Part shown: positions 1-10,878 of the stretch, piece after piece
Numbering within the stretch: position 1 is the stretch's first letter
Layout: each line of letters starts with the position of its first letter
Source of the DNA: Aptenodytes patagonicus
Lineage: Eukaryota > Chordata > Aves > Sphenisciformes > Spheniscidae
DNA length: 64,000 nucleotides
NCBI RefSeq assembly: GCF_965638725.1
Contig: NC_134951.1
Location: forward strand, 68,018,437 to 68,082,436
Direction: 5' to 3'
Program-made: the position numbers and the translations under genes
Notes under the pieces: model-generated
Told to the model about the DNA's origin: nothing
What the model saw: only the letters and a program-made list of their open reading frames with translations
Database searches by the model: none

Positions 1-2750
1 TTGTGAAGAGCTACTGCACAAAACTCTGCACTGCATTGCACCCCACAGCCCTCCTTATCTGGGGTAGCCCAACTACCAATACACAGAATAACCAAGATCG
101 CTTATATAGCCAATAACCTTGTCAGGGTGGGTTGTCCTGCCTCTTTGGCCTGTCCACATTAATTTGTCCATGAAAAGACTGATTAAGCTTATAAAAATAT
201 TAATGCATCTTTAGCATGGATTATAGCAGAGTAAGAATGCGTGTGGGGCCTTTTGTTATTGAATACAGCCATCTAGTGGTTAATTCTTGTTTATTCCCTA
301 CAGTTTTCAAAAGAGAACAGTGCTGACAAGTAAAGAGAGACCAAGAGAACAAGGCTGCACAAGCAAGAAAGTTCCCTTCCTCCTTGTCCAGCGCATAAGG
401 GTTACCCTTGAGGTCTGACTTGAAGAGGTCACTTGGCCATCTCAACTTATGGCTATGGGTAGACTTTCTAAAAAGGAGCCATGGTGAGGTCTGGGCACTG
501 AATCCGCACCAATACCAGATGGGTAATTCCTAACAGAAACAGCAACAGTTCTATTGCTCCTTGTATTAATTCAGTGTTTATGTGATTACATATCTATAAA
601 AATCCCGTACCCAAACACTTAACTTCCTGGTATACTTTTGGTCCTTTTTGTTTACACGTAACAGGTTCATTTTCTAAATAAAATATTTTGTTACTTATTT
701 TCTAAAAAAATCCTAGGCTATTTTAGCATTTCTACTTTGGGTCAGCGAAATGCTGATTAAAGAGTCTTAAAGAAATGCAGGAAAACTGAAATAAAAAAAG
801 AAGAGTGCAAGTATGTAATGGGTTTATTTCATATAAATTGGTCCACACATCCTAAATGGGTTGTGTGGGAATACTTACTATTTAGCTAATAGTCAAATAA
901 TAAAATAATAAAAAGAAATTGCAGAAGAAACTGCAGAAATGTCTAATGATTGATCTAATTCATATCACCAGATGAATACTAGAAAAGCTTGCTGGTAGGC
1001 CTGAGTAGCAGCTTCTATTTCCTGTTAAACTACTATCACAAGGTAACAGAATAATAACACATTATTAGCATAGGAGAACATGTGAATTTATACAGGTTTG
1101 TGAGGAAAATGTAGAAATCTAGGGCCAGAGGAAGCATTCCAGTTGCCTGGTTTAACCTCCTGTATCCCATCAGCAATATAGTTCACTGGTAGCCTTTGCT
1201 TTGATTGCATTTGAGTGTGAATATTATTCCCCCTTGCAGGAAGGCAATGGGCTGGTCCTGCTGACCTCCCCCTTCGACCTCACGCACTCACAGGTCAGGC
1301 ATGTTTCTGCCACCCATAACCTCACAGCCCAGGGATTCGGGTGCCTGCAAGACAAGGCCCAGGTTTGCAAGGCATGGTTGCATGATGTCGGTGCAGCTTT
1401 AGTGAGGACACCGTGATGAGCTGTGGGGGAGTACTTAAGTTAGTCATACAACATAAGAGAAGTAAAAGCAAAGACAGGAATAAAGTTGTTGAGGCAGGAT
1501 TAGTTCCTAACAAGAGGACTCAAGTGACAAATGCCGATGTGAAACAGTATAAACCCCTAAGAAATAAAGCAGAGAGTCAAAATAGCTCAACAAGACCAAG
1601 CGTCAGCCTGTTCCGAGGACCGATAGAGGCTGCCGCTTCCCCGCGGCGCTGAGAGCTGCCAGGCCAGCAGGGACACATCGCATGTCTGCATGCCAACATG
1701 CACTTCCATAGCACGTTAGCCCCAGCTACCTTCTGTGTGGTTTAGTCAATAGATTATCACTGTATTCTCATAAAGTTGTGCATATCCTGCTTGCACAACC
1801 TTCACGCACAACAAGAGATGCCTGAGCAAAAGCAAATCAGTGAAGGGATGGTTACGAATCATACTGTGCTGAAAACATCCTACCATCCCACTAAGAACGT
1901 AATACTGATACAGCGCGATGTTAGCATCAGGATTTCCATGGAGAAGAAAGGGTTTAGGCCCCTCCTGTTGCAAGTTCTTTTATTTTAGTGCTATTTAGTG
2001 TCACTGACCTTTGGAGTGTTATAGGGCTGGCTGGGAGCTGGCCCCACAGAGCTCTCTGTGTGTGCTCGGCACCTGAAAAAAAGCTACACCCCAAAGCAGC
2101 TGGCAGTGTCATAGCCCACAGCTCCTCTGGGGATGAGGTTCAGCTGGGATGGGCTTGCTGGGTTTCCATTGATCAGGCCAAGCCTCTCCCATGCAGCCAG
2201 CCTGTGGCACCTTCCTCCTCTTGGACAGAGGTCACCGATCCATCTGTCTGTCCCCATCTGGGGAAGGCCTAGCTTTAAAGCCAAGGTACTTCTGGGAGTC
2301 TGTCCCAAGTTTCATATGAGTTTTTTTAGCTGCGTGGCATGTTGCAATTGGAGAAGGCAGTTTCCAAGCTCGCGTGAGGCAAGAAGGCAGCCGAAGCTGT
2401 TGCCTGGCTGCTGCTAATTCCTTCTCTTAGGAAGGTGAAGAGTGTGAAGCTTGGCTTGCCGACAGTCGTTCAAGAGCTCTGTGGATGCCCACGGAGGAGG
2501 ACTCCTCCACCTACACGTTGTACCGCAGGCACTAGGGCTCCTTCTGCACCAGGCACACGGAGGCTGAGCATTGCCGGGCCAGGGACAGCTACCAGATGCC
2601 CCAGCGCCCACACGGCTCTGCAACAGGAGTTTCTTGGCCTGTCCCCTCTTGCGGTTTACCACTTCATAGAAAAATTAAAAGCTCTGCTGAGTTTCTTATG
2701 GCCATGACAAATCCCCAGCCTGGGACAAGTTGTTGAACGACTGATTGCCC
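1..2750. other. Intergenic stretch, no gene recognised
   Basis: I see no splice-compatible coding exon, RNA gene or repeat I can name. Short open frames are present on both strands but none resembles a known protein. Base composition is ordinary AT-rich DNA, with a small ATA-rich low-complexity patch near 895-915. GC content rises from about 2000 towards the CpG island that follows. Confidence 0.6.
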
Positions 2751-2928
2751 AAAGCGAAGAGGTATCTACCCGCGTTTGTTCTGTATTTGCCTTACTTCGG
2801 AGACGGGCACGGCTGGCGAGGCCTGGCCCTGCCCTGCCCTGCCCGTCCCCGGGGAGGGCCGGGCCCGGCGCCGGTGCGGGCTCCCCTCCGCCTCCCCGGC
2901 TCCTGCGGCCCGGCAGCGCCGCCGGACG

Positions 2929-2942
2929 CCGCCAGGGGGCGG
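2929..2942 (+). promoter_or_regulatory. CTCF-like motif
   Basis: The 14-mer CCGCCAGGGGGCGG agrees with the core of the vertebrate CTCF consensus (CCACCAGGGGGCGC type) except at the third base, where G is tolerated, and the last base. It lies inside the CpG island. Occupancy is inference; G/C-rich islands can throw up such matches. Confidence 0.4.
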
Positions 2943-2997
2943 GCGCGGGCAGCGCCGCCGCGGCGGGAGCGGGGGCGCGGCAGGGGCGGGCGGGGCG

Positions 2998-3089
2998 GCG
3001 GGGGCAGTCCCGGCGGGGAGGGGGGCAGTCCCGGCGGGGAGGGGGGCAGTCCCCATGGGGGGGGGGGCAGTCCCCATGGGGGGGGGGCG
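2998..3089 (+). repeat. 21-bp G-rich tandem repeat, about 4 units
   Basis: The marker CAGTCCC recurs at 3005, 3026, 3047 and 3068, an exact 21-bp period. Units 1 and 2 continue with GGCGGGGAGG and units 3 and 4 with CATGGGGGGG, so there are two sub-variants arranged as adjacent pairs. Each unit carries runs of four or more G, so the plus strand can form G-quadruplexes. It sits at the downstream edge of the CpG island. Confidence 0.85.
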
Positions 3090-3993
3090 CGGTACAGCGG
3101 CAGCCCGAGTAGGAAAATACGGCTCCGTCCTCACCGCGGAGGTGGACACGCTCTTCTCTTCTTACCAGTAAAAATCCCTGGATCAGAGTACAGCGGTGAT
3201 TTAAGCAGGGAGGTGACAGCTAGCAGTTTCTGGGGAGTGGTAACCAATCACCTCAGATGGAGTCCCATTGGGAAAGTCAACGTTTAGCTATTTTGTTATT
3301 CACAGAAAACGAGGTGGAGCTCCCAGTTCCAGGTGGGTGCAAAGAGCGAGGATGAGCTCAGGGCCTGCCAGCGTCTCCGCGGATCGGTAAACTCCGCTCT
3401 CCGGAGAGCCAACGGCACCAGGCTCCCGCCTGGCAGGACCGATGGAGTCCGGCTCCTGCCTCCCTCCTTCCCCTGGGCCACAGAAACATTTTCTCCCAGG
3501 CCCTGCCCAGCCCAGCCCTCCTTTCTGGTGGCAGCTCTCTTGTGTCAGGAGGTAAAGGTGTGCTGGCTGTCACGGCACTGGCCAGAGTAAGCAGTCAAAT
3601 CCGAGGTCTTGAAACGGGGAAAAAAAATTGCCATCTCTCTGCTATGGCACCGTTTAGTACCAAAGACATCTGGTCAACTCAGGCATTTTCTGATTTTTAT
3701 GAGCAGTCACTCCCAATTTTTTTAATCCCTGGGGTCTCACTCTTTCAACAGAAGCACCGTCTTTATCACTTAAAAAGAAACAGGCACAAAACAAGAGTAA
3801 CTATCTCACATTGAAAAAGCACACCATTTTGCGTGGCACATCTCCCCATGCTGTCGCTGGGAGTCCAGTAACTATGTCAGCGAAGGCTGAAAGTGGCACT
3901 TGCTGCAGCCTGTGACGCCTTCACAGAGCAGCTCACCACCTCACTGCGATGGCTTGGGGTCACCGCGTGCGTACCAGCGTGCACTTAAGTTCG

Positions 3994-4040
3994 CAACCTT
4001 CCAGTATATTTATGCCTGCAGTTTGCTCATGAATATTCTC
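3994..4040 (+). repeat. Copy 1 of a 47-bp duplicated non-coding element
   Basis: Aligned without gaps to 5779-5825, the 39-bp core (4002-4040) has two mismatches and the whole 47 bp about five. The shared core contains TTTATGCCTGCAGTTTGC followed by TCAT and AATATTCTC. Flanks diverge on both sides. I do not recognise it as CR1 or any named avian repeat. Confidence 0.8.
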
Positions 4041-5778
4041 TGCGCTTTTGCATGAGAACGAACATCAAGGACTCTGAGCTGGGAGCCCAAAGGAATTATT
4101 TCTCTAGCAAACATAATCATCAGAATTAAGGCTGGCAAAGACACTCTGCAAGGCCTTGCACGGGGAAAAGTAATTCAAATTACTTTGGTGAATGGCTGAT
4201 TTTACCGTATTAGGGAAATAGCTGGAGTATTGTGGGTTTAGAGGAAACCATGTTTTTTCATGCAGTGTAAGCCCTTAGGGTCATATGTTTCTTAAGGTAA
4301 AGGAAATAATCCAGATTTTTTGCCAAATTCCAATTTGGGTGTCTTCATCCAGCTTACTGAAAGTTCCCCTGCAGGTTCAACCACTGTTGCTGATAATGCA
4401 ACATACAGGTACTTTCCAAGTAGTTGTCCACTGCTGTGGTATGCTGTAAATCAGCTCCTTTATTAGGACTTGGGCAGTGTGGAGAGGTGCGAAATTAATT
4501 ATTGTGCAAAGTGGTGATATTGGATTCTCTTGGAAAAAAGCTGCCACAGCAGACACATTTCTGTAAGTCTTTTTCCAAGACATGTGCAGGTACAAAAATA
4601 ATCTCCCCAGTGCCAAATGCAGGCTAAGCCTCTTCTTTCCCTGAGTCTGGTCTAACTCTGGAGTTAGGGCAGTGGAGTGTGACTGACAGAAAAGCGAGAT
4701 AAGGAAACTATTTCAGTGGCGAGTTGCAACTTTTTGTAATAATCCCTTTGATCCCGTTCTCCCTCCTGCGCAGGGGCCGAGGCCGTGCGCTGTGAATATG
4801 GCTCCAACAAAAGGAGACAGAAACTAATCTCAAATTGTTCAGCCACTTTATCTTTTCTTTAGCACGTGAACATGCCTAACCAATTTGTGGAGACAGCAGC
4901 TTCCATCAAGGCTATAATCATGGGTAATTCCCTCGGTGCAGAGGAGCTTAGGGGCTGGAGATGAGGAGTCGGAGAGTTGTACACGATTTCTGCTTTTCTG
5001 TGCACAAGAAGGAAGGCAGGAAGGGCAGATTGGCAGGTGCTTTGTGGTTGAAGCCACCCCGATTTGGGTGGAGCAGGCTTCACACAGCTCCAGCTGACGT
5101 TTTCACTCTGTCACTAGGCCAAGGGAAGCAAATTAAACTGCCTGGAGTTGCTACAATTAGATATTAATCTCTGCCTCGCTGCTGATTAACTCCTTAATGC
5201 CACACTGCCTACCAAACAATTTGTTACTCAGCTGTAAACATGGATCTCTAACAGCTTGCTGCCCCTCCTGCAAGCATGCGAGCAGCGACTCTTCTTCCCA
5301 AATCGACAGCTTTTGTTATGGACTTGGCAGAGATCGTACGATCTCCTCACCCCAGGACTAGCACAGAGCTGGCCGGGGCAGAGGCAGCAGCTGGAGAAGA
5401 CGCCTGCTCCAGGAGAAAGGATGTGTCCAAGAGAGATGGAGATCTCTGCCATGGTTCTTAAAGTGCTTTTAGAAGAAAGACGGCGCCTGCCAGGATACTG
5501 ACGGCGTTCGTTCACATTTCCTTTGTGCCTTCGGGAGGCCTGAAGCTGATTCCCTAAGCAACAGATAATCAAAATGCGGTTATAACGTGGTTAAGCTTTT
5601 CAGTAGCTGGATGGGAGCCAGAATGTATCTGTACAAGCTGAAATTATATGGTTAGATGTGAATAATGTTGGTTTTGCATTGGCTGGAAAGGATTCACTTA
5701 GGTAACTACTTTATCCCTAACTCAGAGGGCATGACATATCAAGTATTTTTGCTCATTATTCTAATATCTATAATTTCA

Positions 5779-5825
5779 CAACTTTTCAGTATGTTTATGC
5801 CTGCAGTTTGCTCATAAATATTCTC
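5779..5825 (+). repeat. Copy 2 of a 47-bp duplicated non-coding element
   Basis: Near-identical to 3994-4040, in the same orientation and 1.785 kb away. In the core the differences are A/G transitions at two positions. AT-rich homeodomain/POU-like words (TTTATG, AATATT) occur in both copies, but binding is not shown by sequence alone. Confidence 0.8.
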
Positions 5826-8800
5826 CCACTCTTCAATATTGGGCAGAAAGATGGAGTACTTGAAAAGACATCGGTAATGAAATGATGCATTGTCAGAATG
5901 ACGCGTACAGATTCAGATCAGCAAACTCCTGTTTGGCTGCTGTCTATTCCTGAAGGCTTCTAAATACCACAGGTGCCTGGCTTTTTGACAGGCACCAGCA
6001 GGTAGAGTAGTCACAATGCCATGGGAGCCCTAGGTTCAGCTGCTTCCCATAAAAACATGGCTATAGCTCCTTCCCTCATGTTGAGTCTCATGGCTTCACA
6101 TCCCACCGGGCTACAGAGGTAGCACAGTTCTGCAGCACAGTGATGAAGATGCTCATGTGGCAGAGAAGGGAGAAGACGCGAGGAACTGGATTATAGCCAC
6201 CTCTGTCCGTGAGCATGAACATACATACATATTCATGACTATGTAACAGTTCTTAAATGTATAACTAGTACTTTGAGAAAAGGCAGAATCTTAGGTCTAA
6301 TCTCTGAGCTCAGGACAGTGATCCCTTCCATCTCTTGCTTTGCTCTTATATTTACCCTTTCCTCTGCAGTGTCCCCACCTCAGGAGGGAGAATTAGTGCC
6401 ACCTGGCAGAGGGGAGCAGTGGGTTTGAGCTACCCCAGGCAGCAGGGGCAACGGCACGTGGCTTCCCACCTTCAGAGCTGGCAGCACATCTCCCTGCTGA
6501 ACTAATAAAGGGAAGGGGGTTACCAGCTCCCTCAGTGTCAGATTGACCACTGCTTAGTTTAGGAAGCTCTTGGTGTCTGTGTTAATGGAGATGCTAAATT
6601 ATAGGTCCCACATGGAGAAAAATGTATTTCTCAGCCCTGAAGAGTATCTAACACTCCAACTAAGGTAGTTTTTAAGAACTGCGCCTGTCTTCAAACGTTT
6701 CCTATCTTGCATCCTTAAAAGCACAGCTGTCCTTTACTGATTTACCCAAAATGACTTCCCAAGGTAACACAGAGTATGAATGGCAGGCAAAACAATGAAC
6801 TTTTCTTTGTCTCGGTCTCCTGAGGCTAGGCTGGCTGGCTGACTATACCTCTCTTGTCATAATTTTCTGAGGACAGAACAATATGGATTTCAACATCGTG
6901 AGACCTCTTGCTGAGGGCATTGCTGCGGGTTTGAGAAGGTGCTGCGCTGCAGTCAAGAAGCACCAGGCACTGAGGAGCAAGCACGGGGAGCACCTCATCG
7001 TCCACGTGTCTGGCAAGGAGCTTGGCTGCACTGGGGAGCTCAGTCCCTTTGGATTGTGCTCTCTTCTAAGCATTTTGATTTTTACTTTTGTTATTTCATC
7101 TTAGCAACACTGAATTACATAAGCCACTTTTCTTCCCCTGGTAATTAGTGCAGCCAGCAGTCCTGTTGAGCACAACACCCTGCCAGCACCTAATGCCACC
7201 CTGCTCATTAGCAGCACCAGCCTGGCCACATCACTATTTGTGTGTTTGTTCCCTTACAGATCACTCTCCCACACACACTCACATGCAGCATGTTCTGCAT
7301 CAGCAAGTTTGGAAAATTGAACCTTCCCTTCTCTAATCTTCTGAATAAAAGTGGGTTCTTGAATGGCTCCGTAGCTTCCCCTACCCCCAAGAGCTTAATA
7401 GCTCTAAATGTGCAGACAGTGCCATTGTAATGTGACACAAAAGAGGAAAACAATGCTCTCACCTGTTGCAAACGTGCGAATCTTTTAAACGATGCGGACA
7501 CATGCCCACCAAGTGGCATATGATGACAGGACTTGGCCAGTCCATTAAATGATTCACTGTCAACAATTTGAAACCAGAATTGAGAAATTGAGCTTTGGTT
7601 TCAACCTGAGGGTCTAGCACTTTTGAGCAGGATCCCACACTGGAAAATGTGTCAGAGAATGTAAGGGTGAGGAGATTTCTATAGGTTTCTCTGTCTAAAC
7701 AGTCGGTCGATACATTACAGCTCTGTATGTGTGGTCTGCTTCTGGGCTGAATCAGCTGAGGTTTTGCCGTGGGCTTGAGTGTGGACAGCATGTGACCCAA
7801 TTTAGACATATTACTCACAATAGCTCTGTTTGCAGTTTTTAGCCCTCTGGGAACTTTCAGCCTTCTTGCTCACCATGTTCACATTCAAAAAACCCTCGGG
7901 TGATGGGACCTGCAACTTGGGCACGGACAGTGAAAACCATCTGCTACTGCAGGAGGCAGAGAAACCAACACTGTCACTACAATGTTTTCTCCATCCCCTC
8001 CTGTATAGGGGAAGAAGTGATTTTGTTTACATACAAGGAATCAATTCTGTCTTACAGAGCTATGAAATCTGAACTATTTCAAATTTACTCCTTAAATTCA
8101 AACTCATCATACTGTTGAGTCTTCTAGGTCCCTTACTAAAATCTCAGTGTAAGCTGTCTTGGGCGTATGTCCATGGGAAAAGGGTGAAACTTTCTATTAG
8201 AGCAGGTGAATGTAGTATTTAGAGCTTCCAAGACAGTTAAAGTGCAGGTGGCCCTTACTTTATATAGACACGGTCTCCATAAATTGTATCAGCGGAGGTG
8301 GGTTTCTCAAAGGATCTGAAGGGAACTGGGAGCTCAATTGTCATAAAAATTATTAAGAATGGGAATAATTTACAAATCTCTGTTTAAAAATCCACTTTTC
8401 TCTCTTACTTTCAAAGACATCTTTTCTTCTGTTAAGTGGTAAATTAGATCAGTTCCAAAATAAACAAATGAACAAGAGTCATACAAATGTCTGTGAGACT
8501 GAATTTCAGCCTTTTCCATGTGAAATGCTGCACCCTCACTTCAAATTCTTGAGCCAACATTGCTTTGATTTAATGCCAAAAGGGACATGAGACAGTTCGA
8601 TAATGACTGCATACTGGAAACTTCTAAGAAATTTTCCAGATTTTCATCTAAATTTAGTAATTGCTGGGGCTGGGGGTGTTAAAAGGCTCTCTAAGACCAT
8701 CAGACCATCTGTACTGATGTTGACAGCTCTTCCTTCCAAAGAACAGCACACCTTTATAGCCACAGGGTTTAACCGGCTCTGCCCGCTGAGGAAACTAATC

Positions 8801-10635
8801 AAGGGCACGTGCTTATAGTTTGCTAGGTAATCCCTAGCAGGGATTACAACCTCCTTACTACAAAAACTAAGTCTCTAGAAATTAAATAAAGAGAGGTCAG
8901 TGTAGCTACTAATAATACAGAAAGCTAAGGTTGCTTTCTAAGTCAAACAACCCAGAAAAGTGTAACTTCAAAAATCAACCAGCCACCACATCAAAAACTA
9001 AGTTGTGGTCAGCAACTGAGTTTTACATGGGAGGACTCACTGATCAATTTTTAAAGTCGTTATAGCCTTACATAACAAATTATTATTCATCCTACGTAAT
9101 AAATAACTTCTCACTTGCAAAATGCTGTTAAAAGAGTGAAGTCCTCCCTCCTCGCCACAGACACAAAGGCTTGAGCTGCTCTCCTGGTTTGAACAAACAA
9201 ATCAGGATGTAAAAAAACCTGAGTGAAATGCCCAAAGCAGATCATCGATACCTCAAGGTTTACTTTAGAAGCTACTATTCTGTCTGTGGTATTCAATCTG
9301 AGAAAGCAGACTGCCTTTTCTAGAGCAGTTTGAAAAGGGTAAGATCCTTGAGATTCCTGTGAGGTATTTTTAAGAGAGCCATTGAAGGTCCTAACACTTT
9401 TCTACCTGGGAGATAAACTTGCCTGGTACAAGAGGATTAATAAATATGAATCCTTTGTGCCTTCTGATTAAGACCCATACCCATCCACAGCTAATTATTG
9501 TTTACTTGGATTTGTTTAGGATAAACTTCAAAGAACTCCAGGGCATGACAAGCTGCAGCTGAACTTGTGACAGTCTTCCTGGTGAAAGGTATTGCTCCTA
9601 AACACTATCTTTTGACTATTTTGTGCCATAAAACAAAAATCTGCACAAAGTGGAATGGGTGTGTAGGTATTCTATTAGAGCTGCAGACAGTTTGCTTATA
9701 AGCCTGTTTAATGACAAATTTGCACATGGAGGTTGTTTGTACTGACACCAAGCGGTAACAGTGCCAATAAGTACTGGTAGCCTTTCTGAATGCTGCAGTT
9801 AATTCTTCCTCTCGTGTGCACTGTCCCCTACTTGTTGCAATATGCATGGCAGGATGGACTGAGGGGTTTGGGGTTTTTTTTTTTTGGGGGGGGTGGATGG
9901 AAAACTCCAGCCATATGACTAGAATGAATCTTTTCTCTAAGAGATCTGCATGGTAAAGGTTAAGCTCAATGGGGTGTAAAGCAAAGAACCAGAGTAAAGA
10001 GCTCCTGTGCTGCAGCCTGAGCCGAGACTGTGGCTGCAGGTTTAACTTCAGTTAAATTATGGAGCTTTGACTGCAGAAGGCAGGATCACATCATCTCTGC
10101 AGGGGAAGATGTTAATGAACCACTTCATGGTTTCATTGGGCTAGAAAAGCAGATACAAACCCAGCACTTGAACTGCCTTCTATAAAATGTAGTCAGAGGG
10201 GATTTTGCCATTCACTTTCAGTGGGAACAGGCTTACAAGAAGCTGCAGGGGCCACAAATACAGAAAAATTTGCATGCTAACGCACAGGAGTTAGCACTAC
10301 TGTGCTTCCTGGCAGCCTGCTTGAAGCAGGTTTCCCCGGCCCAGCTGATAGGGAGCATTGTAGAGATGGCTCTGCTGGCATCCAGCAATGCCACCAGCTC
10401 TCAGGGATTCAAGCCTAGGGATTCAAATGGGAATGATGGGAATTCCCAATTAGGGAAACTAATGCCACCCAGCTGTAATGGGCAGGGCGCAAAATGCAAG
10501 GAGCGTAGGCTACTATGGTGTAATTACAGTCAGTAGCTTCTCAATATAATTTGATTTATTTATTTTCTAATAACCTCTTCTTTTAAAAAAAAAATAAATA
10601 TATTAAGTCTTTTTTCAATAATTCCAGAAAACATT

Positions 10636-10878
10636 AGAATCATAGAATCATAGAATAGTTTGGGTCGGAAGGGACCTTTAAAGGTCATATAGTCCAACCC
10701 CGCTGCCGTGGGCAGGGACATCTTCAACTAGATCAGGTTGCTCAGGGCCCCGTCCAACCTGACCTTGAATGTTTCCAGGGATGGGGCATCCACCACCTCT
10801 CTGGGCAACCTGTGCCAGTGCTTCACCACCCTCAGCGTAAAAAATTTCTTCCTTGTATCTAGGAATATTATCTGGGAA
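10636..10878 (-). mobile_element. CR1 LINE fragment, 5'-truncated, minus strand
   Basis: The plus strand begins with AGAATCATAGAATCATAGAA, the reverse complement of the CR1 3' terminal repeat, followed by the TTGG-rich CR1 3' UTR. The minus strand then reads the last part of the CR1 ORF2 reverse transcriptase, with words such as HWHRLPREVV and PSLETFK in the frame near 10728-10913. Only about 240 bp of 3' end remain, so it is a dead insertion. The upstream edge near 10878 is approximate. Confidence 0.92.

Larger units (their letters stand above)
2780..3160. promoter_or_regulatory. Orphan CpG island
   Basis: This stretch is very GC-rich and dense in CpG, with runs such as GCGCCGCCGCGG, in sharp contrast to the AT-rich flanks. 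It has the look of an unmethylated CpG island, which in birds usually marks a promoter or a CTCF/insulator site. No coding exon that I recognise starts here. The open frames across it on both strands are low-complexity Pro/Gly/Arg strings, as expected from GC-rich DNA lacking stop codons. It may be the promoter of a non-coding RNA or a gene lying outside the window, or an insulator 25 kb beyond the 3' end of PERP copy B. Confidence 0.6.
3291..10635. other. Intergenic stretch with a duplicated short element
   Basis: No gene is recognisable. The stretch contains the 47-bp repeated element (3994-4040 and 5779-5825), a 16-bp perfect palindrome at 5330-5345, a pair of overlapping hairpins at 8821-8847, and a poly-T/poly-G run near 9873-9893. 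Open frames here are short and show no family resemblance. Confidence 0.55.

Noticed and set aside
2745-3287. 180-codon plus-strand frame across the orphan CpG island
   Set aside because: Composition is Gly/Pro/Arg/Ser low complexity and follows the 21-bp repeat; GC-rich DNA lacks stop codons, and other frames on both strands are open as well.
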